Under the pieces are notes generated by a model. It made no database searches. It was not told the DNA's origin and saw nothing but the letters and a program-made list of their open reading frames with translations. A stretch of 64,000 nucleotides of DNA from contig NZ_CP118735.1 in assembly GCF_032595075.1 (NCBI RefSeq), forward strand, positions 462,001 to 526,000, written 5' to 3'. Source of the stretch: Streptococcus sp. 29887 (lineage in GTDB: Bacteria; Bacillota; Bacilli; Lactobacillales; Streptococcaceae). Both the position numbers and the translations under genes were made by a program. Shown here one piece after another: positions 38,566 through 48,171 of this stretch (its first letter is position 1; each line of letters starts with the position of its first letter).

Positions 38566-41214
38566 ATGTCAAAAGAATTATCACCAAAATACAATCCAGC
38601 CGAGGTTGAGGCTGGTCGTTACCAAACTTGGTTGGACCAAGATGTCTTTAAGCCGTCAGGCGATGCGGAGGCCAAGCCGTATTCTATCGTCATTCCGCCG
38701 CCAAACGTAACTGGTAAGTTACACTTGGGACACGCTTGGGATACAACCCTTCAAGATATTATCATCCGTCAAAAGCGTATGCAGGGCTTTGACACCCTCT
38801 GGCTTCCAGGTATGGACCATGCGGGGATTGCGACTCAGGCTAAGGTGGAGGAACGCTTGCGGGAGCAAGGCGTGACCCGTTATGACTTGGGGCGTGAAAA
38901 ATTCCTCGAAAAAGTCTGGGAATGGAAGGATGAGTACGCAGCGACCATTCGTGAGCAATGGGGTAAGTTGGGTCTGTCTTTGGACTACCAACGTGACCGC
39001 TTTACGCTGGACGAAGGCTTGTCAAAAGCTGTTCGCAAGGTCTTTGTAGAACTCTACAAAAAAGGCTGGATTTACCGTGGCGAATTTATCATCAACTGGG
39101 ATCCAGCGGCTCGCACAGCCCTTTCAGATATCGAAGTCATTCATAAGGATGTCGAAGGTGCCTTCTACCACATGAATTACATGTTGGAAGATGGTTCACG
39201 TGCCCTTCAAGTTGCGACCACTCGTCCTGAAACCATGTTCGGTGATGTTGCGGTGGCGGTTAACCCAGAAGACCCGCGTTACAAGGACTTGATTGGCAAA
39301 AATGTTATCCTGCCAATCGTGAATAAACCTATCCCAATCGTTGCGGATGAGCACGCAGATCCAGAATTTGGTACAGGGGTTGTGAAAATCACTCCTGCCC
39401 ACGATCCAAATGACTTCCTTGTCGGTCAACGCCACAATCTGCCACAAGTCAATGTTATGAACGACGACGGTACCATGAACGAGTTGGCAGGTGAATTTGC
39501 AGGTATGGACCGTTTTGAAGCTCGTAAGGCAACGGTTGCTAAGTTGCAAGAACTAGGTGCCCTTGTGGAAATCGAAAACCGTGTGCATTCTGTTGGACAC
39601 TCTGAGCGTACAGGTGTTGTAGTCGAGCCACGCTTGTCAACCCAGTGGTTTGTTAAGATGGACCAATTGGCTAAGAATGCCATTGCCAACCAAGACACAG
39701 CAGACAAGGTAGAATTTTACCCACCACGTTTCAACGATACCTTCCTACAATGGATGGAAAATGTACACGACTGGGTTATCTCGCGTCAGCTTTGGTGGGG
39801 TCATCAGATTCCAGCATGGTATAACGAATCTGGCGAAATGTACGTCGGAGAAGAGGCTCCAGCAGGTGACGGTTGGGTACAGGATGAGGATGTCCTAGAT
39901 ACCTGGTTCAGCTCTGCCCTTTGGCCATTTTCAACAATGGGCTGGCCTGACGAAAATGCGGCGGACTTCCAGCGTTACTTCCCAACTTCAACCTTGGTAA
40001 CAGGCTACGACATCATCTTCTTCTGGGTGTCACGCATGATTTTCCAATCGCTTGAGTTTACAGGTCGTCAGCCATTCAAGAACGTGCTGATCCACGGTTT
40101 GATCCGTGACGAAGAAGGTCGCAAGATGTCCAAGTCGCTCGGAAACGGGATTGACCCAATGGATGTTATCGAGAAATACGGTGCAGACGCTTTGCGTTGG
40201 TTCTTGTCAAACGGCTCTGCCCCTGGTCAAGATGTCCGCTTCTCTTATGAGAAGATGGATGCGTCTTGGAACTTCATTAACAAGATTTGGAACATTTCCC
40301 GCTATATCCTCATGAACAATGAAGGCTTGACCTTGGATGCGGCGCGTGAGAATGTCGCAAAAGTCGCAGCTGGTCAGGCTGGCAACGTGACGGACCGCTG
40401 GATTCTCCACAACCTCAACGAAACCATTTCCAAGGTCACTGAAAACTTCGACAAGTTCGAGTTCGGTGTGGCTGGTCACATCCTCTACAACTTCATCTGG
40501 GAAGAGTTCGCCAACTGGTATGTGGAGCTGACCAAGGAAGTGCTTTACAGCGACAACGAGGCTGAGAAAGTCATGACCCGCTCTGTCCTCCTCTACACGC
40601 TGGACCAAATCCTTCGCCTCCTCCACCCTATCATGCCGTTTGTGACGGAAGAGATCTTTGCCCAGTATGCAGAGGGATCTATCGTGGTGGCAACTTACCC
40701 TGTTGTCAACCCAGCCTTTGACAATTCGGAAGCTCATAAGGGTGTGGAAAGCCTCAAGGACTTGATCCGTTCGGTGCGAAATAGCAGAGCAGAAGTGAAT
40801 GTTGCTCCATCTAAGCCGATTACTATCTTGATTAAGACAGCGGATTCTGATCTTGAAACCTTCTTCAAGGCAAATGAAAACTACATCCGACGCTTTACAA
40901 ATCCAGAGCAGTTGGAAATCAGCTCAAGTATCGTTGCACCAGAATTAGCCATGTCAGCTGTTATCACCGGTGCTGAAATCTTCTTGCCACTCGCCGACCT
41001 CCTCAACGTCGAAGAAGAGTTGGCTCGTCTAGACAAAGAGCTTGCCAAATGGCAAAAAGAACTAGACATGGTCGGCAAAAAACTCAGCAACGAGCGCTTC
41101 ATCGCCAACGCCAAACCAGAAGTCGTTGAAAAAGAAAAAGAAAAACAAGCCGACTACCAAGCAAAATACGATGCGACAGTAGGACGGATTGAAGAGATGA
41201 AAAAACTGGTCTAG
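38566..41214 (+). CDS. valS: Valyl-tRNA synthetase
   Basis: The 882-residue class I synthetase has the HIGH-type motif [15 protein letters not shown] near residues 45-58, a KMSKS motif near residue 520, an editing domain between them ([15 protein letters not shown]), an anticodon-binding domain and a C-terminal coiled coil ([22 protein letters not shown]). SD AAGGAG precedes ATG 38566. Expression should respond to tRNA-Val charging through the T-box leader ~1.1 kb upstream. Confidence 0.97.
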   Translation: MSKELSPKYNPAEVEAGRYQTWLDQDVFKPSGDAEAKPYSIVIPPPNVTGKLHLGHAWDTTLQDIIIRQKRMQGFDTLWLPGMDHAGIATQAKVEERLREQGVTRYDLGREKFLEKVWEWKDEYAATIREQWGKLGLSLDYQRDRFTLDEGLSKAVRKVFVELYKKGWIYRGEFIINWDPAARTALSDIEVIHKDVEGAFYHMNYMLEDGSRALQVATTRPETMFGDVAVAVNPEDPRYKDLIGKNVILPIVNKPIPIVADEHADPEFGTGVVKITPAHDPNDFLVGQRHNLPQVNVMNDDGTMNELAGEFAGMDRFEARKATVAKLQELGALVEIENRVHSVGHSERTGVVVEPRLSTQWFVKMDQLAKNAIANQDTADKVEFYPPRFNDTFLQWMENVHDWVISRQLWWGHQIPAWYNESGEMYVGEEAPAGDGWVQDEDVLDTWFSSALWPFSTMGWPDENAADFQRYFPTSTLVTGYDIIFFWVSRMIFQSLEFTGRQPFKNVLIHGLIRDEEGRKMSKSLGNGIDPMDVIEKYGADALRWFLSNGSAPGQDVRFSYEKMDASWNFINKIWNISRYILMNNEGLTLDAARENVAKVAAGQAGNVTDRWILHNLNETISKVTENFDKFEFGVAGHILYNFIWEEFANWYVELTKEVLYSDNEAEKVMTRSVLLYTLDQILRLLHPIMPFVTEEIFAQYAEGSIVVATYPVVNPAFDNSEAHKGVESLKDLIRSVRNSRAEVNVAPSKPITILIKTADSDLETFFKANENYIRRFTNPEQLEISSSIVAPELAMSAVITGAEIFLPLADLLNVEEELARLDKELAKWQKELDMVGKKLSNERFIANAKPEVVEKEKEKQADYQAKYDATVGRIEEMKKLV

Positions 41215-41221
41215 TGGTCTA

Positions 41222-41300
41222 AAACCACTTGATACTTCGTCAACTCACCTTGCCGTACTCAAGTACTGTCTGCGGTGTCGTTTCCTAGTCTCAAGCTGAT
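41222..41300. repeat. Intergenic repeat of the streptococcal type
   Basis: The segment ACTTCGTCAACTC...CTTGCCGTACTCAAGTAC...GTCGTTTCCTAGT recalls a widely dispersed streptococcal intergenic repeat that I remember from S. pneumoniae and S. suis genomes. It lies between valS and its terminator, at the left border of the AT-rich island. Only one copy occurs in the window, so the identity rests on memory. Confidence 0.4.
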
Positions 41301-41326
41301 TTTAGCCATACTAGATTAAACAAATG

Positions 41327-41350
41327 CCCAGCCTAAAAAGGCTGGGTTTT
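41327..41350 (+). terminator. Terminator at the valS side of the island
   Basis: CCCAGCCT / AGGCTGGG, an 8-bp perfect stem with a four-A loop, followed by TTTT. Confidence 0.85.
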
Positions 41351-41351
41351 G

Positions 41352-41360
41352 TGGTATAAT
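41352..41360 (+). promoter_or_regulatory. Extended -10 promoter of the three-gene island operon
   Basis: TGGTATAAT lies directly after the terminator; no -35 is seen. It gives a leader of ~140 AT-rich bases before the first gene. At 41483-41509 an 8-codon reading frame (ATG AAA TTT TTA AGG GTG AAA AGA TGA) ends in an ATGA overlap with the first gene. Confidence 0.55.
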
Positions 41361-41505
41361 GGTATTTGATAACAATTGGGATTTTATAGCTGAAAATTAA
41401 AATATATCGAATTGATGATTGAAATAGTTATTTTATGTTTTTCTTATTTAATGGAAAATAATATACGGATGTAATCAGAATAATGAAATTTTTAAGGGTG
41501 AAAAG

Positions 41506-44403
41506 ATGACTTTAACTTTATTTTTTTTAAGAAAATTTGGTCTAACGAAATATTTGGCACAGTCATATTCAGAATTGGGTATAGAATTATTGGATTTTTT
41601 TGTGAAATATGAGAAATTTAATAAAAATTTGACCAGAGGAAAGTACAATAAAATTTGTAGAATGATTTATCAAAATTTTGTTGAAATCATGAATAGTAAT
41701 ATTTTTGATGAGATTTTCTTGCTTGAATCTGTTGGGGCTAACATTGAAGGGGGTAAATTGTATTGTAAAACGGATTCAATAGAAAAATTTACTGAGTTTT
41801 TGGTCCATAAATGCTCAGATGAAAATAAGAGTACAGCAGCCATGCAAAAAGCAAAAGACTATCTTGAATTATATCAACAACAAGCTTTCGAAGAAACTGT
41901 TAGAAATGAAATGAGCAGATGGAATTTATTTCGTAAATTTATATCAAAAATGACTATAGAAATGAACGACCAGCTAATCATAGAAAATAAAAAAATAGTT
42001 AAGCAATTGGTAGAATCAGGATTAGTTACTAAGGTTGATGGAGAATTTGTATTAAATTTAGAATGTCTGAATTTTTTAGATAAATTTGATAAGTATTTTA
42101 AAATTAATTACGATAATTATTCATTCGATGTGCAAAATTTTATAAAATCTCAGAAGGAAATAGAAACAGATAATGAAGAAATCTCTATTAAAAATTTTCT
42201 TGAGTCTGATTTTAAAAATAAAGAGCTTCTTCTTTTAAGATTAGAGGGAAACAAGTATTCTACAATCGCAAAAATAACTGATACCAAAGAGGCAGTTGTT
42301 CGATATCGAATAAAATCAACTGTTCAAAACAAAATGCCGGTTATAAAAGAAATCGAAAAGTATAAGTCGGTTTATCAGGATTTGAATATTTCAAAAGAGG
42401 TGTTTACATCGATTATTAACTCTGATGGAAGAGTGTATGAACTATTAAGATTACTTTATAAAAAGGGGAAAACAGATGTCAATCCAACTAATCTTTTAAA
42501 ATATGATAATATGCTTTCCGAGAGTACTTCTAGTGAAGATGTAAAGCTGATAGATAATGAAGAGGTTTTTGAAACATCAACAATACAAAAAAATGGATTT
42601 TTATTGGAATCAGCAGTAAGTTTGGATTCCTTCTTAGAATCAGAGTTTAAACATAAAGATATTTTGTTATCACGCTTGAATGGTAATACCTTACAACAGA
42701 TAGGAAATCAATTTGGGTTAACTAGAGAAAGAATACGTCAGATATTAAAAAAAATTCAAAAAAGTATGCCTCCAATCATTGAAGTTAACCAATTTGGTCA
42801 ATTATTTTCAGAATTTGATATTTCAAGAGAAGTATTTAAAAAAGTTTTTGCTGCAGACGATAGAATTTATGAGTTTCTGAATATTAGTCTAAAAAAAGGG
42901 AAAAAATCAATAAGTACTGAAATATTAAACGGAGATTATTCAGATGAAATTAAAGAATATATCCTATCATTATCGAATTATATGATTATTGATGGGGAAA
43001 TCAAAAAACAATCCAGAGAAAACATCATAATTAACGTACTTAAAAAATATTGTGACTTGCAAAAGTATTTTAAAGGTGATGAATTGATGTATTTATTCTC
43101 TGAGGAAAATAAAAAAACTAGCTTACAATTTAAGAGTATTAAATCGTTAGAGAGTCAGTTAGAACGTTATAACCATGTTATTTTTTCAATGGGGAATGGG
43201 TATCGCTATCATAAATTCTTAGTTAATGATGAAATAAGTAATTATCTACATAGTATATTTTCTTATTTAGATGATGGAGCTTATAACATGGATTATGTTT
43301 ACAAGCGTCATATTGACTTTTTTGAAAGTATAGATATTCTAGATGGTTCAGAATTGCATAACTTTATTAAAAAATACAATGTACAAAATCTTGGGATTCA
43401 ATTGAATAGAAATCCAGAATTTGTAAAGGGGGCCTTAAGTAAAAAAGAATATGTTTTTTCTTATTTAAAATTATTTAATAATCAGAAGACGGATCAGTTT
43501 TTAAACTTTATGAATAAAAAATTTGGATTACACAAGGGGTCTTTAGGAGCTTACATTTCAGTTGAATTTGGTGGATATTTAAGTACTTCAACGATATTTA
43601 TAACAGAATCTAACATAATCGGGTTTACTGAATCATTAAAGCAGTACTTTACGGAAGAATTTTATTCGTTGTCAGTATTTGAGAAAATTGCAAAAGAACA
43701 TGGAATTTTTCCTTTGAGCCCTGAAAAAATATTTGCCTTAGGATTTTTTCAACGTGGTTCAATAATCATTAAAAATAGTTATAGAGGTGCAATTGAAGCC
43801 TTATCTACCTATATACTATCACATAAAATTTTTAAGCAAGAGGATAATGAAATTGTCAAATCAAGCGAATACTATAATACAATAAGAATGTTAGAAACTG
43901 AATATAAAATTTTAAAAATTACTAGTGATTCATTTATAAATGTTAAATATTTAGAAAATAGAGGATTTGATTCGAATCGATTAAGAGAATTTGTAACTAA
44001 AGTTGAAAATTTCGTTGATGAAAATGCTTATTTTTCGGTAATATCAATATTAACAGATGGGCTACAAACAGATTTATTTGACGATGGTTTTAGTAAAATT
44101 TCTTTGGATAGATTAATTAGTACATCAGATAAATTTAAAGCAGTAAGTGTAGGATTTCCAAACATCTATTGCAAATCAGGTATTAAAAAGAATTTGAATG
44201 ATTTTTTAGTCGACTTATTATTAGATATAAAATTTGTAAATGTTGAGGATTTTACAATGGATATTAATAATAGATATGGTATAAAGTTAGAGGAATATGA
44301 TGTAAGAAGAAGACTGATCCAACAAGGTATTCATTATTCTGAGGATTTAAACAAGGTATATGTTTATAAAGAAGATTTTTTAAAGGAGGTATATGGAAAA
44401 TGA
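41506..44403 (+). CDS. Unknown HTH protein with two sigma-region-4-like repeats; gene A of candidate defence operon
   Basis: A 965-residue soluble protein in very AT-rich sequence. Residues ~227-335 and ~372-478 are copies of one module: each begins with (I/L)(K/D)(N/S)FLES(D/E)FK, contains an HTH and ends (R)(V/I)YE(L/F)L...KKGK. In the second copy the HTH (TLQQIGNQFGLTRERIRQIL) is a clear sigma-70 region-4 type; in the first copy it is degraded (KYSTIAKITDTKEAVVRYRI). Residues ~500-965 contain further helical, possibly winged-helix, segments. No catalytic motif is seen. It may recognise DNA for the helicase encoded two genes later. The end overlaps gene B by four bases (ATGA). Confidence 0.8.
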   Translation: MTLTLFFLRKFGLTKYLAQSYSELGIELLDFFVKYEKFNKNLTRGKYNKICRMIYQNFVEIMNSNIFDEIFLLESVGANIEGGKLYCKTDSIEKFTEFLVHKCSDENKSTAAMQKAKDYLELYQQQAFEETVRNEMSRWNLFRKFISKMTIEMNDQLIIENKKIVKQLVESGLVTKVDGEFVLNLECLNFLDKFDKYFKINYDNYSFDVQNFIKSQKEIETDNEEISIKNFLESDFKNKELLLLRLEGNKYSTIAKITDTKEAVVRYRIKSTVQNKMPVIKEIEKYKSVYQDLNISKEVFTSIINSDGRVYELLRLLYKKGKTDVNPTNLLKYDNMLSESTSSEDVKLIDNEEVFETSTIQKNGFLLESAVSLDSFLESEFKHKDILLSRLNGNTLQQIGNQFGLTRERIRQILKKIQKSMPPIIEVNQFGQLFSEFDISREVFKKVFAADDRIYEFLNISLKKGKKSISTEILNGDYSDEIKEYILSLSNYMIIDGEIKKQSRENIIINVLKKYCDLQKYFKGDELMYLFSEENKKTSLQFKSIKSLESQLERYNHVIFSMGNGYRYHKFLVNDEISNYLHSIFSYLDDGAYNMDYVYKRHIDFFESIDILDGSELHNFIKKYNVQNLGIQLNRNPEFVKGALSKKEYVFSYLKLFNNQKTDQFLNFMNKKFGLHKGSLGAYISVEFGGYLSTSTIFITESNIIGFTESLKQYFTEEFYSLSVFEKIAKEHGIFPLSPEKIFALGFFQRGSIIIKNSYRGAIEALSTYILSHKIFKQEDNEIVKSSEYYNTIRMLETEYKILKITSDSFINVKYLENRGFDSNRLREFVTKVENFVDENAYFSVISILTDGLQTDLFDDGFSKISLDRLISTSDKFKAVSVGFPNIYCKSGIKKNLNDFLVDLLLDIKFVNVEDFTMDINNRYGIKLEEYDVRRRLIQQGIHYSEDLNKVYVYKEDFLKEVYGK

Positions 44404-45581
44404 ATTTATTTTCGCTTCAATTGGGGGACCCAATTTCTACTAAGAAGTTATCAATTCAAGGAGAGAGAAGAATCTTTGATGTTTATCGAGTACCTATAGA
44501 CTACTTGGTATATAATAAAAAGAATGGTCGTATTGCTACCTATGTTTCAAAATATATAGATGATGGGAATATATTTCCAGAGAGTACCGTAGAATTCAAC
44601 AATATTATCGAAGGCTACATTGAACAAAGCAATCCGGAGGCATTGAAAAGAACGAAAGCTAATATCAAAATTATGTCTCAAACCGAACCAGCAGTTGTTT
44701 TGTCCAATGGAATTGTACTGGATGGGAATAGACGCTTCACTTCAATGAGGCAACTGTCAAGAGATGGTGCCGGGGCAGAGTTTAATTACCTGGAAGCAAT
44801 CATATTAGATAAGGAGAAATATACCGAGAAAGATATTAAGCGTTTAGAATTGAATCTTCAGCATGCTGTAGAGTCTCGGGTTGATTATAATCCTATTGAT
44901 CGCTTAGTTGATATCTATAGAGATTTAATAGAAAATGGTGGTACTTTTTCGGTTGAAGAGTATCATAGAGAAACGCAACTTTCTGTTTCTGAGATTCGAA
45001 AAGAAATTGAGATTGCTAAGTTATTAATTGAATATCTAGAATTTATTAATCAACCAAAACGATTTTATTTAGCTAGAGATCAAAAGGTAGACGGCCCCTT
45101 GCGTGAAATCTATAAAATACTAACTAGTAAAAAAATTGATGATTATGATAAAGATGATATTAAAGAATACCTATTTACAAATATATTGACTCTAGATGGT
45201 GATGTAACACGTCGAATTCGAGAATTGAAAATGGTTTTTGAAGATAGGAAACTTTGTGAAAAGCTATTGGAAGAAGTGGAAGAGGCTCAAATTTTAGATG
45301 ATACAACTGATTATTTTTATGCTGAAAGTGGATCCGATGAAAAAATTGAATTAGATAAAGAAATATCAGAAAAAGTATCAAAACTTACAGAGTCATTCGT
45401 AGAAAAAAAGAAACTTCAAAATGCGAAGAATAAACCATTAGATATTCTCAATAGAGGTTATACAGTTATTAACGAAATTGATAGAGATGCATTATCTAGA
45501 TTAGACGAATCTTCTATAAATGACTTTAGAAGAGTTTTAGAAAATGTCAAATTATTAGTTCAAGAATTGAGTGATTATTAA
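44400..45581 (+). CDS. ParB/Srx-fold protein; gene B of candidate defence operon
   Basis: A 393-residue protein with a ParB-like N-terminal domain: a strand before PAVVLSNGIVLDGNRRF (DGNRR at 108-112), then ELNLQHAVESRVDYNPIDRL (~150-169), which parallels the ParB ENxQR...P box. An HTH-like segment follows (SVEEYHRETQLSVSEIRKEIE, ~184-204). The C-terminal ~150 residues are charged and helical. ParB-fold proteins bind nucleotides and DNA and some are nucleases. It is not a chromosomal ParB: there is no parA or parS nearby. It is coupled to both neighbours (ATGA before, TAATG after). Confidence 0.8.
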   Translation: MNLFSLQLGDPISTKKLSIQGERRIFDVYRVPIDYLVYNKKNGRIATYVSKYIDDGNIFPESTVEFNNIIEGYIEQSNPEALKRTKANIKIMSQTEPAVVLSNGIVLDGNRRFTSMRQLSRDGAGAEFNYLEAIILDKEKYTEKDIKRLELNLQHAVESRVDYNPIDRLVDIYRDLIENGGTFSVEEYHRETQLSVSEIRKEIEIAKLLIEYLEFINQPKRFYLARDQKVDGPLREIYKILTSKKIDDYDKDDIKEYLFTNILTLDGDVTRRIRELKMVFEDRKLCEKLLEEVEEAQILDDTTDYFYAESGSDEKIELDKEISEKVSKLTESFVEKKKLQNAKNKPLDILNRGYTVINEIDRDALSRLDESSINDFRRVLENVKLLVQELSDY

Positions 45582-48133
45582 TGTTATCGAGTATTTCATT
45601 TAAACAAATATATTCAACAAAAAATGATGATATACCAAAATCATTTTATAACATAGCTTTAAGTGAGGCAGTAGAATATAATAGAGTTAGTGGGTATTTT
45701 AGCGGAGCGTCCTTATCATACTTCGCAGCGGGCTTAGAGTCATTATACAAAAATAAGGGCAAGTTTCGGTTAATTGTATCACATGAATTATCGGAAACTG
45801 ATTATAATGATATTGTTTCTGGATATGTAAATAGAAAGAGACTTGAGCAAGAATTAATTGCCAAAATAGACTTGAAAACTCTGAATTTAAATCAACAGAA
45901 AAATTTGGCAAATTTAGGTTTTTTAATTGAAATCGGATTAGTAGATATAAAAATAGGGTTTACGACATCTGGGTTGTTTCATGCAAAATACGGAATTTTT
46001 AAAGATCAGATTGGGAATATTGTTTATTTTTCTGGTTCTTTGAATGAAACTGAGGCAGCTTTCATTAAAAACTATGAAGAAATTACTGTTTTAGAAAGTT
46101 GGAAAAATAATTCAACAATTTTGCAAATGAAATTAGAAGAATTTGAGCTATTGTGGAATAATGACTCAAGTGATGGGATGATATTTGTAAAATCCATCGA
46201 TGAGATTGTAAAATCTCAGTTAATCTCATATAGTAATGGTAGTTTTTTAGTGGATAAAGCGATGTTAAGAAAAAATGCAATAGTAATATATTATGATGAT
46301 GGACTAAAAATTCAAAATAATCTTCTGGATAAAAAAATCGATTCAAGACAGAGATCGTTAAAAAAGTTAATCAAAAAGGGACTCTTAAACACTGAAATCA
46401 CTGATTTTAGATCGAATCTTAATTCTAATGAAGTGGAAGAAATTATTGCTTGCTTCAATAGGTATGGACAAAGAACAAAAACAGAAATTGTAGTATCTAA
46501 TTCAGTTGAAACATTCATTAGTTTGCATAAATTTGAAATTTCAGAGATAGCTAACAGAGGGTTATTAATAAAGAAAAAAGATAGAGCTTTTGAAGAAGAA
46601 TTTAATCAGTTTGCAAAAATTGTACAGGCTGAAATTAGTCGCCCTCTTTTTGATTTACAATTGTGGGTAAGTTTTTTTCATACATTTATGAAGCGTTCTG
46701 CGAACTTTTCAGTTCCTGGAGCAGGAAAAACATCTATGGTTTATGGGGCATATGCCTATTTATCAAGTTCTCAGATTAATAAAATTAATAAATTAGTAGT
46801 TATTGGACCTAAAAATTCTTTCTTATCCTGGAAAGAAGAGTTTAAAAAAGTATTTGATCAAAAACGGACTTTAACTGTATTTGATATCCATTCACCAGAT
46901 TTTTCTTCGGCAATGTTTTATAAAAATACGGGCAAGTTTAATTTGTTTTTGATAAACTATGAGTCGCTTCCAACCTATGAGAAAGAGTTGAGCGAAATCA
47001 TTGATGAAAAAACATTGCTTGTGTTTGATGAAGTTCACAAGATAAAGAGGATTGATTCGATTCGATCACAGATTGCGATTGCACTTTGTCAAAACGTAAT
47101 TTATCGCATTGTTCTGACAGGTACGCCTATTCCAAATAGTTATCAAGATATTTGGAATTTTCTTCAAATACTGTACTCTAATGAATATAATTCTTTTTTT
47201 GGATACACAAAACAACAGTTGAATTATCTTGAGAAGACTGAAATTGAGGAACTAAATCATAAGTTGGCTCCTTTCTTTTGGAGAGTTACCAAAAAACAGT
47301 TAAATGTTCCAGTTGAAAATGAGGATCAATTACTTAGAGTGAATGCAACTGATGCAGAACAAGATGTTATCAATTTATTATGGAGAAAATTCAGTCATAA
47401 TCCATTTAAATTGTATATTCGATTGATTCAGCTATCTTCAAATCCAGAATTATTAAAAAAAAGTATTACAAGTGAGATGTACGGGGAGTATGATGACATA
47501 AGTGATATTGGATTAGAAATCATCGACGATACCCCTCGTTACTCTAAAGAAGAGCTTTTATTGTTGGATTCCATCGGCGCCAGCACGAAATTTAATGAGT
47601 GTATTAAGCTTTCGAAACAATTGTATTTACAAAATAGAAAACACATTATCTGGTGTATTTTTATAGATTCTATTGAGAGATTGCGGGATGCTTTAATAAA
47701 ACTAGGTATGAGAGTTGCGACAATTTATGGAGCCATTAATGCAGAAGAAAGGGAAAAGATAATTTTAGACTATCAACATCAGGAATATGATGTGTTAATA
47801 ACAAATCCTCATACGCTTGCTGAGTCAGTCTCTTTACATATGGTAGCTCATGATGCTATCTATTTTGAATACTCTTTTAATCTAACACATATGCTCCAGT
47901 CGAGAGACCGCATACACAGGCTTGGTCTACCAAAAAACCAAGAAACCAACTATTTCTATTTGATGTTGGATGGACAAGAGGGGATGCGTTCTACAATTGA
48001 TAAAAAGATATACAATAGGTTGAATGATAAAAAGGAAGTAATGGTTAGTGCAATTGAATCTGAATGCATTAGTCCAGAATTTACTATTGATGAGCGAAAT
48101 GAAATTCTTGAAATGATGAGGGAAGAAATTTGA
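45581..48133 (+). CDS. PLD-nuclease / SNF2-helicase fusion; gene C of candidate defence operon
   Basis: An 850-residue two-part enzyme. Residues ~1-175 are a phospholipase-D-type nuclease: H134-x-K136 in GLFHAKYGIF, then GSLNE at 152-156, one HKD-like site as in PLD restriction nucleases that dimerise. Residues ~360-850 are an SNF2-type ATPase: Walker A PGAGKT (379-384), DEVH (483-486), TGTP (513-516), and the late motif QSRDRIHRLG near residue 788. It probably translocates on DNA and cleaves it. The gene starts inside the stop of gene B and is followed by a convergent terminator shared with the methyltransferase. Confidence 0.85.
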   Translation: MLSSISFKQIYSTKNDDIPKSFYNIALSEAVEYNRVSGYFSGASLSYFAAGLESLYKNKGKFRLIVSHELSETDYNDIVSGYVNRKRLEQELIAKIDLKTLNLNQQKNLANLGFLIEIGLVDIKIGFTTSGLFHAKYGIFKDQIGNIVYFSGSLNETEAAFIKNYEEITVLESWKNNSTILQMKLEEFELLWNNDSSDGMIFVKSIDEIVKSQLISYSNGSFLVDKAMLRKNAIVIYYDDGLKIQNNLLDKKIDSRQRSLKKLIKKGLLNTEITDFRSNLNSNEVEEIIACFNRYGQRTKTEIVVSNSVETFISLHKFEISEIANRGLLIKKKDRAFEEEFNQFAKIVQAEISRPLFDLQLWVSFFHTFMKRSANFSVPGAGKTSMVYGAYAYLSSSQINKINKLVVIGPKNSFLSWKEEFKKVFDQKRTLTVFDIHSPDFSSAMFYKNTGKFNLFLINYESLPTYEKELSEIIDEKTLLVFDEVHKIKRIDSIRSQIAIALCQNVIYRIVLTGTPIPNSYQDIWNFLQILYSNEYNSFFGYTKQQLNYLEKTEIEELNHKLAPFFWRVTKKQLNVPVENEDQLLRVNATDAEQDVINLLWRKFSHNPFKLYIRLIQLSSNPELLKKSITSEMYGEYDDISDIGLEIIDDTPRYSKEELLLLDSIGASTKFNECIKLSKQLYLQNRKHIIWCIFIDSIERLRDALIKLGMRVATIYGAINAEEREKIILDYQHQEYDVLITNPHTLAESVSLHMVAHDAIYFEYSFNLTHMLQSRDRIHRLGLPKNQETNYFYLMLDGQEGMRSTIDKKIYNRLNDKKEVMVSAIESECISPEFTIDERNEILEMMREEI

Positions 48134-48137
48134 TTAC

Positions 48138-48171
48138 AAAAACACTCAACTAATTTTAGTCGAGTGTTTTT
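48138..48171. terminator. Bidirectional terminator between the operon and the methyltransferase
   Basis: AAAACACTC / GAGTGTTTT with an inner AACTA / TTAGT stem. It serves both converging genes and overlaps the 3' end of the methyltransferase gene. Confidence 0.85.

Noticed and set aside
44400..45581. Chromosome or plasmid partition ParB
   Set aside because: No ParA gene and no repeated parS-like sites nearby; the gene is coupled to the helicase gene on both translation and composition grounds.
41506..48133. DISARM, BREX or Dnd/Ssp assignment for the three-gene operon
   Set aside because: PLD and helicase parts recall DISARM, but there is no DUF1998 (DrmB) protein and PLD and helicase are one chain. 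No PglZ, Lon-like or BrxC-like protein (BREX) and no DndACDE-like genes are present.
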